Below, in pieces: positions 41,973-52,824 of a stretch of DNA of 64,000 bases; the stretch's first letter is position 1, and each line of letters opens with the position of its first letter. Where the stretch lies: positions 1 through 64,000 of the forward strand of contig JALQPE010002469.1 of NCBI GenBank assembly GCA_030407315.1. The letters run 5' to 3'. The position numbers were made by a program, and so were the translations under genes. The notes beneath the pieces were generated by a model. The model was not told where the DNA came from. It saw nothing but the letters and a program-made list of their open reading frames with translations, and made no database searches. The DNA is from Asparagopsis taxiformis. Its lineage: Eukaryota > Rhodophyta > Florideophyceae > Bonnemaisoniales > Bonnemaisoniaceae.

Positions 41973-42882
41973 TATTAGTTTACACGTAGAAACGTAGCAG
42001 CTTACTCTGTAAGGCCCCTGGGCCTCATAAACACCCCACAAGGTCCATTGGACGCCGGACCGGGACCATTGGTCCTGGTCCGGTCCCGGCGGTCTCGTTG
42101 ACCATTTAAGGTCAACGGACTGACCACTAAGCTACAATAAAGGCAGATCGTCTCGGTTCCAAATCTTTCGACCGTGGTCGTTTAACTTACAACTAAACGG
42201 CGGCGGCAATTCCTTCACAGGATACCTGCTGCTCCGTTTCGATCTCCAATTGGGGATCGCTCGCACATTTTCCCAATTGCCCGCCGCGAGCCTCCTCCGG
42301 CGGGAGTGCACGTGGATTGCCCTAGGGCATTTCGTCTCCGCGGTAGTGGACCACCTTCCTGCTTCTTTTAACGCCGTCAGGCCACCGGGAGTGGCCTTCC
42401 GCCCACCGGGACAAGGCTACCGACTGGGAGCGCTGTCGGTTCGGCACTCCCAGCCGGTCAACCGAGCTAACGCCCGCGGGCTTCTCAATCGGTCTCGACC
42501 GCAGCCGCCGGCGGTATCACAGTCGCGGAATCCGTCGTGTGGGCAGCCACGCGTGGAGGCGACCACAATTCCCCGCGGGGATCCATCGCGCTAAGTGCCT
42601 AGTTAACCCTTAAGTGGGTTGAGGACGGCCACGGCCGATAGATCCCTCCGGCAGGTTAGATCCAGCCCTCCCGGACCCCGCTCTACCACCCGCTACCAGG
42701 TTGGGAGACAGTTGTCCGGGCTCCGAGGGATCGATCCCCCTGACACAGCCCTCGGGCTACTAGGATCGCACGAGGCGTCAGCCTCGTGGAATCGGCGCTC
42801 TCACTCGTGAGTTCGAAGCCTTATCCCTATCCTCTAATCCTCCTCGGAGGTACAATCCATCTAAAAGGGCTAAGGTCCTACA
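41973..42882 (+). repeat. Solo LTR D, right part
   Basis: Ends GGTCCTACA at 42882, followed by TTCTC (42883-42887). The outer ends of the joined LTR are inverted (TGTGGGAC against TGTAGGAC). With the left part it totals about 1.28 kb. It is GC-rich, with local inverted repeats such as GTTGACC/GGTCAAC near 42095-42114 and a GGACC-rich near-palindrome at about 42056-42082. The plus-strand frame at 42250-42594 lies wholly in the LTR and is not a convincing gene. No internal retrotransposon sequence is present, as expected of a solo LTR left by LTR-LTR recombination. Confidence 0.75.
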
Positions 42883-44095
42883 TTCTCCTTTCCATATCCA
42901 CCTTTTCTTCCTTTTCATTGCATTGGCCGTCTGATATGTTCATGACGTGAGAATCTCGGGATGCACTTCCATTCTTGAGCGAAATCTTCGTGTGAGTCAG
43001 TCCAGAGCCACCACCAAACTCATCGTATCCATTTTCATCTTCCCCTATGTCAATAGTTTTGGTCACAAAGCGGATGAAAGGTTCTTCTTGTTCTTGTAAA
43101 CCAAACTTGCTGGCAGTAAAAACAATATAGGCTCTCATAGACTCAGTTGTGAGCTCTCCGTTTGCCGTATACTTCAAAAACACAGGGAAGCGATCAGGAT
43201 CATTTTCTCCAGACTTTTGCCATAGGAAAAGAGGCACACTGAATGCTTTCCGTCCGTCCTGGAACGCTTTTCGGAGCCTAGCTGCACTTCGATGGACTTT
43301 GTGAAGAGCTGTACAATCTACTCCATCAATCCTGCCACGAAGATAAATTCCATAGACTATATTTGCATTATTAAACCTCTCAGCAACATTAGTCCAACAG
43401 GAATCCGTTGATTGACCCTGATCTAGCTTTGAACGAGTTAAACTGTATTGAGTAGCTTGTTGAGCAGCAGATTTTGCCCTTTGGTCATCTCTCAGAATTA
43501 CAACTATCCTTGCAAACTAATTAACAGAAAAAGGCATTGTAACACCTTGGTGTTCGGTGGGTTCATATCCTGTGTCATCCAAATCATGTACCACTCGAGT
43601 CTCAACATTTGGAACACTTCCAAAGCTACCGTCATCCATTTTGCGCAACGCATTTTGAAATTTAACTGCCTCTTCTTTGCTAAGTTGAGCCAGCCACGTA
43701 TCGTTTTTGGGAGCTGTGAACATCATCTCCGGTCTACGCTCGATTTGCTTTCTAAATGCATGAACTTTTTCTCAGCTCCCCTTTACTGTCATGAGAAAAT
43801 CTTTCAAACTCTCTGAATGCCTTTTTATTATCTTAGCTCTCAAGAGAGCACGAGAAATGAGGGATTTTTTGTTACCTGAAACACGCATATTCCGTTTTTT
43901 GCTGATACCTCGCAATTCCTGAACAGTGCAGTGACGAAAGAACGAGAATACGAAGTCAGAGTCGTTCAGTGGATCACCGAAATCACGACGCTCTTCTGAT
44001 TTCAATGAAGAACATGAAGAGTTTTCAATCCTCGATTTTCCCTCGGTCAAGATTTCTTGGGTGTTATGTGGATTAATCACATCGCATAGTTCCAT
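42883..44095 (-). pseudogene. Host SAP-domain gene, proximal part, with two in-frame stops
   Basis: One frame runs from ATG at 44095 to the LTR D junction, interrupted by TGA (43772-43774) and TAG (43517-43519) only. Near residues 57-88 is a SAP-like motif (CTVQELRGISKKRNMRVSGN followed by KKSLISRAL), a helix-extended-helix DNA-binding module. Downstream is a conserved-looking helical region (ARIVVILRDDQRAKSAAQQA, then LDQGQSTDSCWTNVAERFNN), which resembles hypothetical proteins common in repeat-rich algal and oomycete genomes. The C-terminus continues at 16238-15762 beyond the nested insertions. The final Met and TAG at 42878 come from the LTR. Function unknown; a DNA-binding role is inferred from SAP. 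Confidence 0.65.
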
Positions 44096-45335
44096 ATTGG
44101 AGAAAGGGTTAGTACGAATTTCTTCAAGACTTAGACTGGTATCGATAGAAATTCGTGGATATTGAAGTTCGTCACCGCTTCATTTGGATCGGTTTAAAGA
44201 CTGCGACTTTAAATTGTTTCGTACCGAGTGAATTCCGCCCGGTAGCATAGAGAGTCAGATTTCATTCGAGGTTAGAGCATAGTTATGGAATGATGCATAA
44301 TACAAAGCGAGAGAAGGCAATGGCTCCGAATGCGGTCAAATTCGCCCTCCTTGTACTCGAGAATGCAAATTAGGGTTCACGGTTGAGAGTGAGTTTCAAA
44401 CAATTTGTGTTGAATACGGTGCGTGGGGTCTGCCGCATACTGAGGACTGTCATGTGGCGATTGGCGCGAAGGCTACTCCGAGGAAGCCGTCGATTAGTAT
44501 GAAAGCTCCATTGTCTAGCAGCCAAGTGGCGAAGCTTCCCAGTTTTGAGAGTTTAATTTGTCCCTCACTTTCGTTCGAGCTTTCATTCTCACTGACAGAT
44601 CTGACCTCCTCTCCGCCTATCATCTGCCTCTATTTCGCCCTTATACGTGCATGCACGTTCATACATGCTCGTTCATTTCTTTTGAAGAAGGCCCTGAATT
44701 CGTCTATTATGCCAGCTCATGTTTGTGAATTACAACCTGTATTATTTATGAAGAGTATATAGAAATCGTGTCCCTGGCAGAGAGATTATCGCGTGCGGCA
44801 ACGTACTCAACTATTTTCGGTCTTGTCCTTTTTCATCTTGACTCGTTGCCATTCTACCACCATCAAGATTTTGTCTCCGCGTTGCGTTCCAAGCTGCCCA
44901 TTTCGTAGACCATGGTTCCATTGTTGAATGTCAAACTCCAAATTGGCCTCATCCACATCTGCACTGGAAAATGACAACACCAGCGTTTCTCATACCGCCA
45001 TACGAAAAGCCTGCCCAATGCATATTATCGGCGTCCATGTTGCACCCAACAATGATTCCTCATTGCGAAAGGTGCGTCGACAAAGAGATAATATTCACCT
45101 CACGAGTGTTTCCGCAATACTTTCCCTGTATAACGATCTGCCCAAGTAAATCCGACCAAGAGAAGTTTTCCAGCACGCTCTTTCTACGCTGACCCCATAA
45201 AATGTATTCTACACATCCCTTCATATTGTTTTCCGGAATTCTCTTGTCCTTTCTAAATTGTATAAGAACGCCCTTCATGTCCTTCTCCCACATGTTCTTC
45301 ATTTCAGATTGTCACAAAGTCCCATCTGAATCAAA
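44096..45335. other. Intergenic; no gene recognised
   Basis: Short frames only, none with a motif. It may hold the divergent promoters of the SAP-domain gene (minus) and the membrane-protein gene (plus). Confidence 0.5.
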
Positions 45336-47569
45336 ATGCCGCAGACCGAACACAAGGGATGGAATGTCATGGATCCCTCCACAACTGATCCAGAATCCAT
45401 GCATGAGGAAGACAAAGATCTGGACTCTCTATCCAAGGAAGATCTCTTGGTTCCCATCTTAAATGTATTTGAATTTCTCTCTATGTGGAAACCAAGGAGA
45501 TTTTCCAACTTTCGCTGGGCAGACATCACTCGCGATACAGAAGAATTCGGCCAGCAAATCAGTCAGTATGTATTGCATAAAGTGTACGGTCGCTTCACAG
45601 CCCGTTACAAGTTTCATCCGCTCCAACGCTTTCACACTGCATTGAGACGTTTCGATGTGATAGATTCCCTCGCTGAAAGACTTTCGGAGTCAGGAAACTA
45701 TGCCTTCTATAACGATGTTTGTGGTCAAGTCCCATCTTCGAAAAGCTTTCCTGTTGATCTCACCAAGATTTCCGACATTAGCAGTTTGCGAACATCTGCA
45801 GAATATCTGTACAAAGATGTATCCGCTAAGAAAGGCCACAAAGCAGGGCAGGCGGCTCGAAAGTTCTATCTAAGAGGTTTTAGTCGCAAGATATGCGCCC
45901 AAGATCGCACCGATTGGTATAGTTTCAGGCACGAAATAACAGGAGAACTATGTAAGCCCACCACGTTGAGTGAGGCAGAGAGTGAAGATTCTAGTGATAC
46001 TCTTCTAGTCGCTGTGTCTTATAAGGGAAACAATGTTCAAATTCTCCACAAACAGAGAGACCTTGATCAGAACTTCGCTCCAACGGGAAAACATATGGTA
46101 GTCCAGGAGGAAAGACAAATGACTCTCTACTTCACCGATGACTTCCGATGGCCCCAGCTCATGAGATCTTGCATGGAAATAGCTAGATATAACGGTGTCA
46201 GATACGTAAGAGTATGGATTGACCGTTTAATGGAAATGGGTCTCCCCCAGAAGAAAAGGAAGAAAAGCGTTCTCTGAAGTGGGAAGATTACGGCCTTTTC
46301 GCCTACGCTGTTTGTCCTGTCGTTCGCTTATATGAGCAGAATGAGCCTGAATATAATACGTTGTTCTGGAGAAAGATGGAGGCTGTAATGGGAGTTGCAG
46401 GAAAAGGATTAGTTGCCGATGACTACATGCTTCGAACGTACGATGTCGATTTCTACTATGGTCCAAAGCTTTACAAAAGACTTGGAGATGGATTAGCACT
46501 GATAGGCGGCACAGGGATCTACATCCGTTCTGTTTCTTTAGCACTGGCCACAGCAATTCTTACGGATGGTGTCAGCGTCAAAGAAGCTAATGAAGACCCT
46601 CGTACTTGGCAAGCGGTTCCTCAATGGAAGTCATGGGCACTTCGTACAATAAGTGAGGGAGCGTACAGTGAAGAGCATTCAATGATGGTAATGGAGGACA
46701 GTCCGATCACAATTGGGCTTTCTCATTTCAAAGTGATTGCATTCTGGGAATCGATGATTTCAAAGAGTGAAGTTCTACAAGGAAGCAGTTACCTGGACAT
46801 GTCAATTGAGAGCTCACGTAATGCTAAGAGGCCGCCGAAATGGGATGGTATTCAAGAATGGCTTGGAATGGTAGAAGGCAGTTTCATGTTACAAGACCGA
46901 GAAGCAATAATGGAATTCCTGAATAAGCACGTTTTGATAACAAGTTATGCTGCTCCAAGTGGCCATTTTTGTTCGATGCTTCAGTTGTCGACCGCGAATG
47001 GTGGTCACAAGCGAACATTAGCAGTTGAGCTATCGCGATTCTCGTCGCTAGAAAGTGGCTATGTAACAGCTGTTGCTGAAGCGACTGGGTTGCATTCAAC
47101 AGAAGGCTTATTGCCACGGTATTTGGTATTCAGGCCGAACCCCAACGAGGATCAGCAGGTAATATTGGAGGACGGAAAGGCGAAGTTCAAATACAAAAAC
47201 ATTGCAGTGGACCACGCTTTTCGATGGCCTCTCTTGATTTTCTCTCTATTATTTACAGTGTTCTTTGCAATCGCCGCAAACCCGTTTAATGCCGACGCAA
47301 CTGACCCCAACGCAGGCGCTTCCCTTAAAATTGTGGAGCTTATATTGCTGCAGGTGTTGATGTGGTTACAATTATTATGGGTTATTCCTACAATAGTGCG
47401 AGCGATATGGTCCGCGAGGACCAAGTGGCCTTGGCCTTGGAATGACAAAAGTGGCCTGGGCGAAGCTGTGTTTGACAATGTGAAGAACCATGCCTTGTTC
47501 GAATCTGGTATCAAGCCTTATTACCGACCCATGAAGTCGATCGAATACGCTGACTTGCGCTGGGAGTGA
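45336..47569 (+). CDS. Membrane protein of unknown function, one frame shift at a C run
   Basis: The first frame (45336-46277) and the second (open from about 46245 to 47569) make one protein of about 740 residues if one base in the C5 run at 46244-46248 is miscalled or lost. The region just after the run in the second frame, EEKEEKRSLKWEDYGLFAYA, joins smoothly. The N-terminal half is charged and contains RRFSNFRWADITRD and a GVRYVRVWIDRLMEMG stretch faintly like the HET-domain core, which is not enough to assign. Two hydrophobic segments lie near the C-terminus of the second frame (FRWPLLIFSLLFTVFFAIAA and IVELILLQVLMWLQLLWVIP), then a basic-aromatic tail. It is probably membrane-anchored with most of the protein on one side. 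The family is not recognised. The frame shift could be real decay. Confidence 0.6.
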
Positions 47570-48038
47570 TGATTCAATTGAAGAAATGATTTTAGAATAG
47601 TCGGATTTGGAGCAGCACGTGGCCACGATGTGACGACATCAACTCTGCGACACTGCATCGGCGCCAGACATGCCGTGGGAAAAGGGGCACTGGAGGCTCT
47701 CAGAGCGCAACGTAGTCTGAGATCAGCATTAAACGAGACAATTGATACGCTGGCGTCGTAAGGGGGCGAGACGTCTCGTCGTAGAGAGGGTGCACCAATT
47801 TTGGACGCTTCTCTACTCGCCGATTCAATTACGCTTTGTCACACATGCAACTGGTGTCCATTAACGATATAGTGTCAATCGTAGCGTATATATGATGCAG
47901 ATGGTGGATGCAGTGCTATTGTAGCTCTGCCCTACGTGTTCGCCGCTTTACTTTCTTCGCTGATTTGCGTCTCCCCAAGACTCGATATAACAGCATGCAC
48001 CGTCCCTGCTTCACACACTATGCGCTCAACAAACAACC
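47570..48038. other. Intergenic; no gene recognised
   Basis: Separates the membrane-protein gene from the glycosyltransferase-like gene. It probably contains the terminator of one and the promoter of the next; no specific element was identified. Confidence 0.5.
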
Positions 48039-49106
48039 ATGGCAAGTGGCCAATTTCGCAAGTCGCGTCTATTCCAACTGTCCTTCACTTCCGTAATCGC
48101 TGCATGCTTTCTAATCGTGACCGTCTTACTGTCTTTTAGACTGTTTCGTCCGATAGCGCTCACCCATAAATCGCTCCTTTCGGGCGGACCGATATGTATT
48201 CGCATGCACAATGGAGATTCCAAAGAAGGCATTGGTGCCATTGTGAAACGATACGAGCTGGGCTTCGCAGCCGCCGAAGTCTACAATGCTCACATTGAAC
48301 TGCCACTCAAGCCAAGTGAGCACGGATACAACATCAGTGACATGTTCGCTTCTTGCAATGCGCCATCAGACTGTGAAATCCAACAACGTGAGCTGATCAT
48401 CGACACGTGTGAGAGAGGAGATTGTGAGTGTATTTCATCAACTATACGACAATCTTTGCATCATATCGTACGTAAATGTAACGTGCTGTCCATCTACGCC
48501 GATGGCGCACGACACATGGAGTTCTCCGGTTGTTATAACAAGACTCTTTCCAAGTATTTCGACACCAATGACCGTCTACTAACGATGCCGTATGCGGCCA
48601 TTCATTATAGACAAGGTGACCTCAAGTGGCAGAATGGTGGAAAGTCGCTGAGCCAATTTGAACTAAAAGTTTTGATCCACTTCCTGTGCTCGGCAACACC
48701 ACTCAATATAATAGTCGTAACGGAAGGCCAAGCAGAAGCACCAATCTGTCCAAATCGTACGTACATTGCAAATGATTCGTCCATCCTCGAGTCAATGAAC
48801 ATATTCAGATATGCGCATACAGTCGCTCTGAGCACTAGTAGCTTTTCTAGACTCATTGCTCAGCGCACACATGCACGACGCTTTGTTGTTTCAGAACGTT
48901 CGCTCGGGTTGTACATATGGGCGAGCGGCGTGAAATGGAGCGTTTACTCCAAAGATGGGTTCATGCATCACTACTCAAGCACACAACAAGTGCGCGCGGC
49001 TTCCGCACAACCCGGTGGATGGATTTCGGAATCCTATTTCGTAAAGCAGCCGAAGATAACTATGCCGGTGGATTCAATTGGCGAGTCGTGGCGAAAGTTA
49101 CTCTAA
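48039..49106 (+). CDS. Type II membrane glycosyltransferase-like protein (fucosyltransferase-type motif)
   Basis: 355 codons, intact. A short basic cytosolic N-terminus is followed by one transmembrane segment at about 12-35 (the signal anchor of a Golgi-type enzyme). The lumenal part has paired cysteines, several N-glycosylation sites (for example NKT at 167) and the motif AIHYRQGDLKW (residues 187-197). This resembles the HxRxGD nucleotide-sugar site of GT11/GT23/GT37-type fucosyltransferases. A later ALSTSSFSRLIAQ also fits their C-terminal lobe (an S-T-S-F-S type loop). The acceptor is unknown; cell-wall polysaccharide or glycoprotein glycans are possible. The family assignment is by motif only. 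It is convergent with the lipoxygenase-like gene at 49205-49552. Confidence 0.6.
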   Translation: MASGQFRKSRLFQLSFTSVIAACFLIVTVLLSFRLFRPIALTHKSLLSGGPICIRMHNGDSKEGIGAIVKRYELGFAAAEVYNAHIELPLKPSEHGYNISDMFASCNAPSDCEIQQRELIIDTCERGDCECISSTIRQSLHHIVRKCNVLSIYADGARHMEFSGCYNKTLSKYFDTNDRLLTMPYAAIHYRQGDLKWQNGGKSLSQFELKVLIHFLCSATPLNIIVVTEGQAEAPICPNRTYIANDSSILESMNIFRYAHTVALSTSSFSRLIAQRTHARRFVVSERSLGLYIWASGVKWSVYSKDGFMHHYSSTQQVRAASAQPGGWISESYFVKQPKITMPVDSIGESWRKLL

Positions 49107-49204
49107 TTATTGTGCAGCGAGCGATCCAGTTTTTTTGAAACAAACTATTTTTGTTTGGTAGCGTAACATTTACCGCACCCTATTCTCCGTATCTGTCCGC
49201 CACG

Positions 49205-49552
49205 TCAGATATTGATGCTTTGCGGCACCAATCCCGGACGCATATAATCGTACTTGAGCGTGCGATTCGCTTCGCGCTTTTCAATGATCGCATCGATCTC
49301 TTCCAGTTGAGCTTGGTACTTCTTCAACGCATCCTTGATGGGTCGATCCGAGGGCAACTCGCGGCGGCGATATTCCCCTAGTTTTGTGTAGTAAACTGCG
49401 CCAATAACGGACAGAATCTGCAGTTGCTCAATAGCCGTCTCAAGTGGTGCTAGAGATTCCTGCCACTTTTTGATCCCACTCTTCTCATCTTCTTTCATTC
49501 GGTTTTGGTGATCGCACGCGACTGCAAGGACGGCTGGTTGGCCGTGAAACAC
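49205..49552 (-). pseudogene. Lipoxygenase-like C-terminal fragment
   Basis: 115 codons whose C-terminus ends VPQSINI. The final Ile matches the iron-ligand carboxylate of lipoxygenases (plant enzymes end NSISI). Upstream, SVIGAVYYTKLGEYRRRELP fits the family's conserved helix, and the helical stretch ALKKYQAQLEEIDAIIEKRE precedes the end as in the family. Lipoxygenases oxygenate polyunsaturated fatty acids to hydroperoxides. The start is a non-ATG codon right after a stop. Bases upstream on the minus strand (to about 49700) read in another frame and lack the conserved His ligands, so most of the catalytic domain is missing. It could be a last exon, but no upstream exon is seen, so I treat it as a fragment. 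Confidence 0.5.
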
Positions 49553-50084
49553 AGTTCATCGGCAGTAGCAGCGCAATAGTGCACACATACAATCTCAATG
49601 AGCTGTTGCAGCATCGACGTCGGTCGATTTGCTGAGCTGGACGTAGCAGACTGCATGGTGGACGTGAGGCCCTCTGTTTCTCTGTGTATTGCTGCTAGTG
49701 GTGAGTACTACTACGATGAATTATTATGCGGTCTTGCACAATGTTATCTAGATGGGACACTAGTAAGGTCCTCCACTTGCTTGAGAAAGCTAATAACGCC
49801 GATGAGCTACATGTATATGTTTTGCAAGCTGGGAGATGGACCCTTAGTAGCCAAGCTACGAAAGTGAAACCCTCATTTACTTCGTTAGACTACCGGGAGA
49901 CTGTTAAGGGATTCTATCGCACTAAACATAGTGGTCGGAAACACGTGCATCACATGGATGGCTCATGTACAGTTGTGCCTTACGTACAGAAGGGTACAAA
50001 ACGACTAGAGCGCAACGACAATTGCGATTGTCAAAGAAAATTTTGATACGAAGGATAGGTCGCATACAAAACGGCGTAGTACTA
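49553..50084. other. Intergenic up to the Tc1/mariner-type element; no gene recognised
   Basis: A 106-codon plus-strand frame (49726-50046) has no motif. The sequence joins 59671 onward if the Tc1/mariner-type element is set aside. I see no supported gene. Confidence 0.4.
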
Positions 50085-50110
50085 AAGTCCGACACAGTTA
50101 ACGAACGACA
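50085..50110 (+). repeat. Left terminal inverted repeat of the Tc1/mariner-type element
   Basis: 26 bases beginning AAGTCCGACACAG, exactly complementary to 59643-59668, with TA outside. Confidence 0.95.
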
Positions 50111-50266
50111 TTGGAGAATTAAAAATAATTGTACTTTTAGTAGTCCGTTTCCGGTCGTTCCTAGTTCTACGTAAAGCTAGTTGAGTAACCAATTTTTTAT
50201 AGCTTATCCTAGAGTTCTAGCTTTCTACGTTGCGGCGCAATCGGCGATTGTTCCCGCCGGCATCAG

Positions 50267-50318
50267 AAATTTCGGCCACAGCTGAACGGTCGGAACCGTG
50301 CAGCTGTGGCCAAAATTT
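50267..50318. repeat. Hairpin (near-palindrome) near the left end of the Tc1/mariner-type element
   Basis: AAATTTCGGCCACAGCTG pairs with CAGCTGTGGCCAAAATTT, allowing a bulge, around an inner ACGGT/ACCGT stem and a short loop. It sits between the left terminal repeat and the copia insertion. It may be a subterminal structure of the transposon. Confidence 0.8.
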
Positions 50319-50385
50319 TTTTTGCCGAAAGGGCGCGCCACGGCGAGCACAGGGGAGAGTGGAGAATACACCGCTGGCGTACTGT

Positions 50386-50674
50386 TGTCATATGTTCCAT
50401 TCTGTAATGGTGGGAATGCTGAGGGATGGGTAATCAACAAGGCGAGTTCAGCCGGCACGTGAAGACCGAGGGTTGCTTCCCTTATTCCTTTTTATTCCCG
50501 CTTGTGTATGGGGTGAAGCCGGTATTTATACTGTATCGGAGTGCCGGTATTGCATTCTGTCAGTAAGTGCAATTCACATATAGAGGATATGTGGTGAATT
50601 GCTTAGTGGCCGATTCACGATTAGATACGTGCCATAAAAGTGTGTGCTTATGATAAAGTGGGCAGTCTACAACA
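50386..50674 (-). repeat. 3' LTR of copia element C (289 bp)
   Basis: On the coding strand it starts TGTTGTAG and ends CATATGACA. A TATAAATA box corresponds to plus-strand 50523-50530. The polypurine tract (GGGGGTG on the coding strand) is at 50675-50681. Confidence 0.95.
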
Positions 50675-50903
50675 CACCCCCGAATGACTGTAGTCCATCG
50701 TAAGTCATTCTTGCTGTTGTTCTTCTTGTTATGAGCTATTTGAGCAACTTTGCGAGCTGCCGTAATGTCGATGCCGTGCTTAACATGTGTTCGTATGTGT
50801 ATAAGTATTCTCTATATTGCTAATGCAATGTATGCGAGGGGCTATAACCCTTTGCGTAGTGTCTGCGTAGTAAAATGATAACATATTGCGTGCGTGCTGC
50901 TAG

Positions 50904-52712
50904 TCATCGCCAAGTCCTGCTATTGACTTCATAACCTGCATTCATATCGATACTTAATTCGCCAGTGGCGCAGGTAGTATTAATCATTCTGAAAAGTGTA
51001 ACATTGCGCTTGGTAAGTGCGTCAGCGATGTTCAGTGCCCCAGGTATCCACTTTAGCGTATCGAGCTCTCTTGACTCAAAGCTATCACGAATTCGATCGA
51101 CGGTTTGGCGTATCCTATAATCTTTCCCTTCGTGTAAAGTTGTTATAGTGTCATATAATGCTCTGGAGTCGACATGGAGCTTATGCGGAATTATCAACTT
51201 CGGAAAGAGGCTAGAGTATGACTCTTTGAGGTGGAATCCTCTATCTTCGGCATCAGCGCAAGCCAAGACTTCTGCTCCATAAGATGAATAACAGACTCGT
51301 TTCTGCTTTGTGCTACTCCAATCGATGGGATGATAGATGACGGGACTATTGTTAACTTCAATTGCCAGTCCGGTGATACTCCCTGACTGGCCATAAGATC
51401 TGCTTCGAGAAATGTTGAAGGCTGCGTCCGTGAAGGAACAAACGTATACATCTCGGACTTGTTCTTTCGGTTTAAGGAATGTTATTGATGGTGATAATTC
51501 GAGTATCTCCTTCATTAGTTGGTTTGCTGTATGTAAATGTGTCACCTTCAGAATAGGAGTTTGCTGTTGCATCCATGATGCTGCAAATGATGCAGGTGGG
51601 AGTACTCCGCTTCCTAGAAAGTTAAGCGTACCGGCTAAACTTTTGAAAAATGTTCGTTCGTCTGAAGTGGCTGGTTCAAGTAATTCTTTCCGTCGCTGTC
51701 TTGACAATGGAATTTGTTGTATTCTGCTGGTGTAGTTCTTCATAGATAGATTTATATCTCCCACCGAAGATCTGCTTATTTCACATCCATTGAAGTGGAA
51801 GTTATCTCCGAAATTTGTTTTCCCGACTTTGAATTCACTTGATAGTGTATCTGTGAAATGTTTTATCTTGCTCTGGGAACCACCAATGAGGAAGTCGTCT
51901 GTCACCTTTGCCACGATCAGTACTATTCTTCCTGAATTATCGCGGAGTAAGTACACTTGGTTAATATTGTTGGCGCGGGTAAGACCATACTTTTCGATCA
52001 TCCATGTTTCAATCGTTGTGGCCCATTGTCGTCCAGCTTCTACAATCCCATAGGGAAGTAGTTTAAGTTTCCATAGTACACCACGATGGCCTCCCCACTC
52101 TCTTGGTGGTCTTACATAAATTTCACGGCGAATTGGTCCGCTCTGGAGATATGCGCCTTTTATGTCAGCCATACCGAGGTGGAAGTTGAGGATGGATGAG
52201 ACGGAAAGTGTCATGCGAATAGCATCGAATTGAGCGGTAGTGGAATCTTTTCTTATGTCTTCTTTGTCCTGGTCTCTATTTCCATGTGGGACTATGCGCG
52301 CTTTAAGGGTCTTTCGTCCATCTTCGGATGTTTTGATCTTATATACAACGTGAGAGCTTATTATGTTGCTATTACTCTGAACATCTTTTTCCGGAATGAT
52401 GTCGTATGCCTCTTTCCAGTTGCTGTCATGTTCAGTTGTAAATGAATCCGCAACTATCCATGGTGGTGCAAATTCCAACTGTTTTCTTGTCACTTGTGAG
52501 GTGCCAATCTCCTTACCAATATCTCGAAGGTAACGTTGCCTCTCTGACTGTAGCTCCTCAAAGTAAGGGGGAGGTATATCCTTGATCACAGAGTTCCCAA
52601 TGTCTTTTTCTGGTGCTTCACTCCTGTTTTGTTTATCATCATACTCTTCTGAGTTGTCGGATACAACATGATTTACCTCTTTTGGAGAGGTTTGTGGGGT
52701 GTTATTAGACAT
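50904..52712 (-). CDS. Copia C reverse transcriptase and RNase H
   Basis: 602 codons. The RT core in order: WKEAYDIIPEKD, SSHVVYKIKTSEDGRKTLKA with KARIVPHGNRDQ, LGMADIKGAYLQSGP (first catalytic Asp), LLPYGIVEAGRQW, and ATVTDDF-type DDF in VAKVTDDFLIGGS. RNase H: FTDAAF, GSITGLAIEV, YSSYGAEVLACAD, LHVDSRALYD, and the copia signature KWIPGALNIADALTK near the C-terminus. It copies the RNA genome into DNA. A gap of about 110 bases separates it from the integrase frame. The first ATG (52712) is used here, though translation may enter from upstream. Confidence 0.92.
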   Translation of the reverse strand: MSNNTPQTSPKEVNHVVSDNSEEYDDKQNRSEAPEKDIGNSVIKDIPPPYFEELQSERQRYLRDIGKEIGTSQVTRKQLEFAPPWIVADSFTTEHDSNWKEAYDIIPEKDVQSNSNIISSHVVYKIKTSEDGRKTLKARIVPHGNRDQDKEDIRKDSTTAQFDAIRMTLSVSSILNFHLGMADIKGAYLQSGPIRREIYVRPPREWGGHRGVLWKLKLLPYGIVEAGRQWATTIETWMIEKYGLTRANNINQVYLLRDNSGRIVLIVAKVTDDFLIGGSQSKIKHFTDTLSSEFKVGKTNFGDNFHFNGCEISRSSVGDINLSMKNYTSRIQQIPLSRQRRKELLEPATSDERTFFKSLAGTLNFLGSGVLPPASFAASWMQQQTPILKVTHLHTANQLMKEILELSPSITFLKPKEQVRDVYVCSFTDAAFNISRSRSYGQSGSITGLAIEVNNSPVIYHPIDWSSTKQKRVCYSSYGAEVLACADAEDRGFHLKESYSSLFPKLIIPHKLHVDSRALYDTITTLHEGKDYRIRQTVDRIRDSFESRELDTLKWIPGALNIADALTKRNVTLFRMINTTCATGELSIDMNAGYEVNSRTWR

Positions 52713-52824
52713 TGGAGCGACAATACACCAATGCTCACTTCCCTCACCCCCGTATTGTCGGACTGCAGAATATTTGTGCTATAGGCCGGTGCGGTGATGT
52801 ATTGGCTTGAATGCAGGACAATGT

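Noticed and set aside
42250..42594. 114-codon plus-strand frame as a gene
   Set aside because: It lies wholly in solo LTR D, has no motif and has the composition of GC-rich non-coding sequence.
45336..47569. HET-domain assignment for the membrane protein
   Set aside because: Only a short RYVRVWID-like stretch resembles it; the other HET blocks are not visible.
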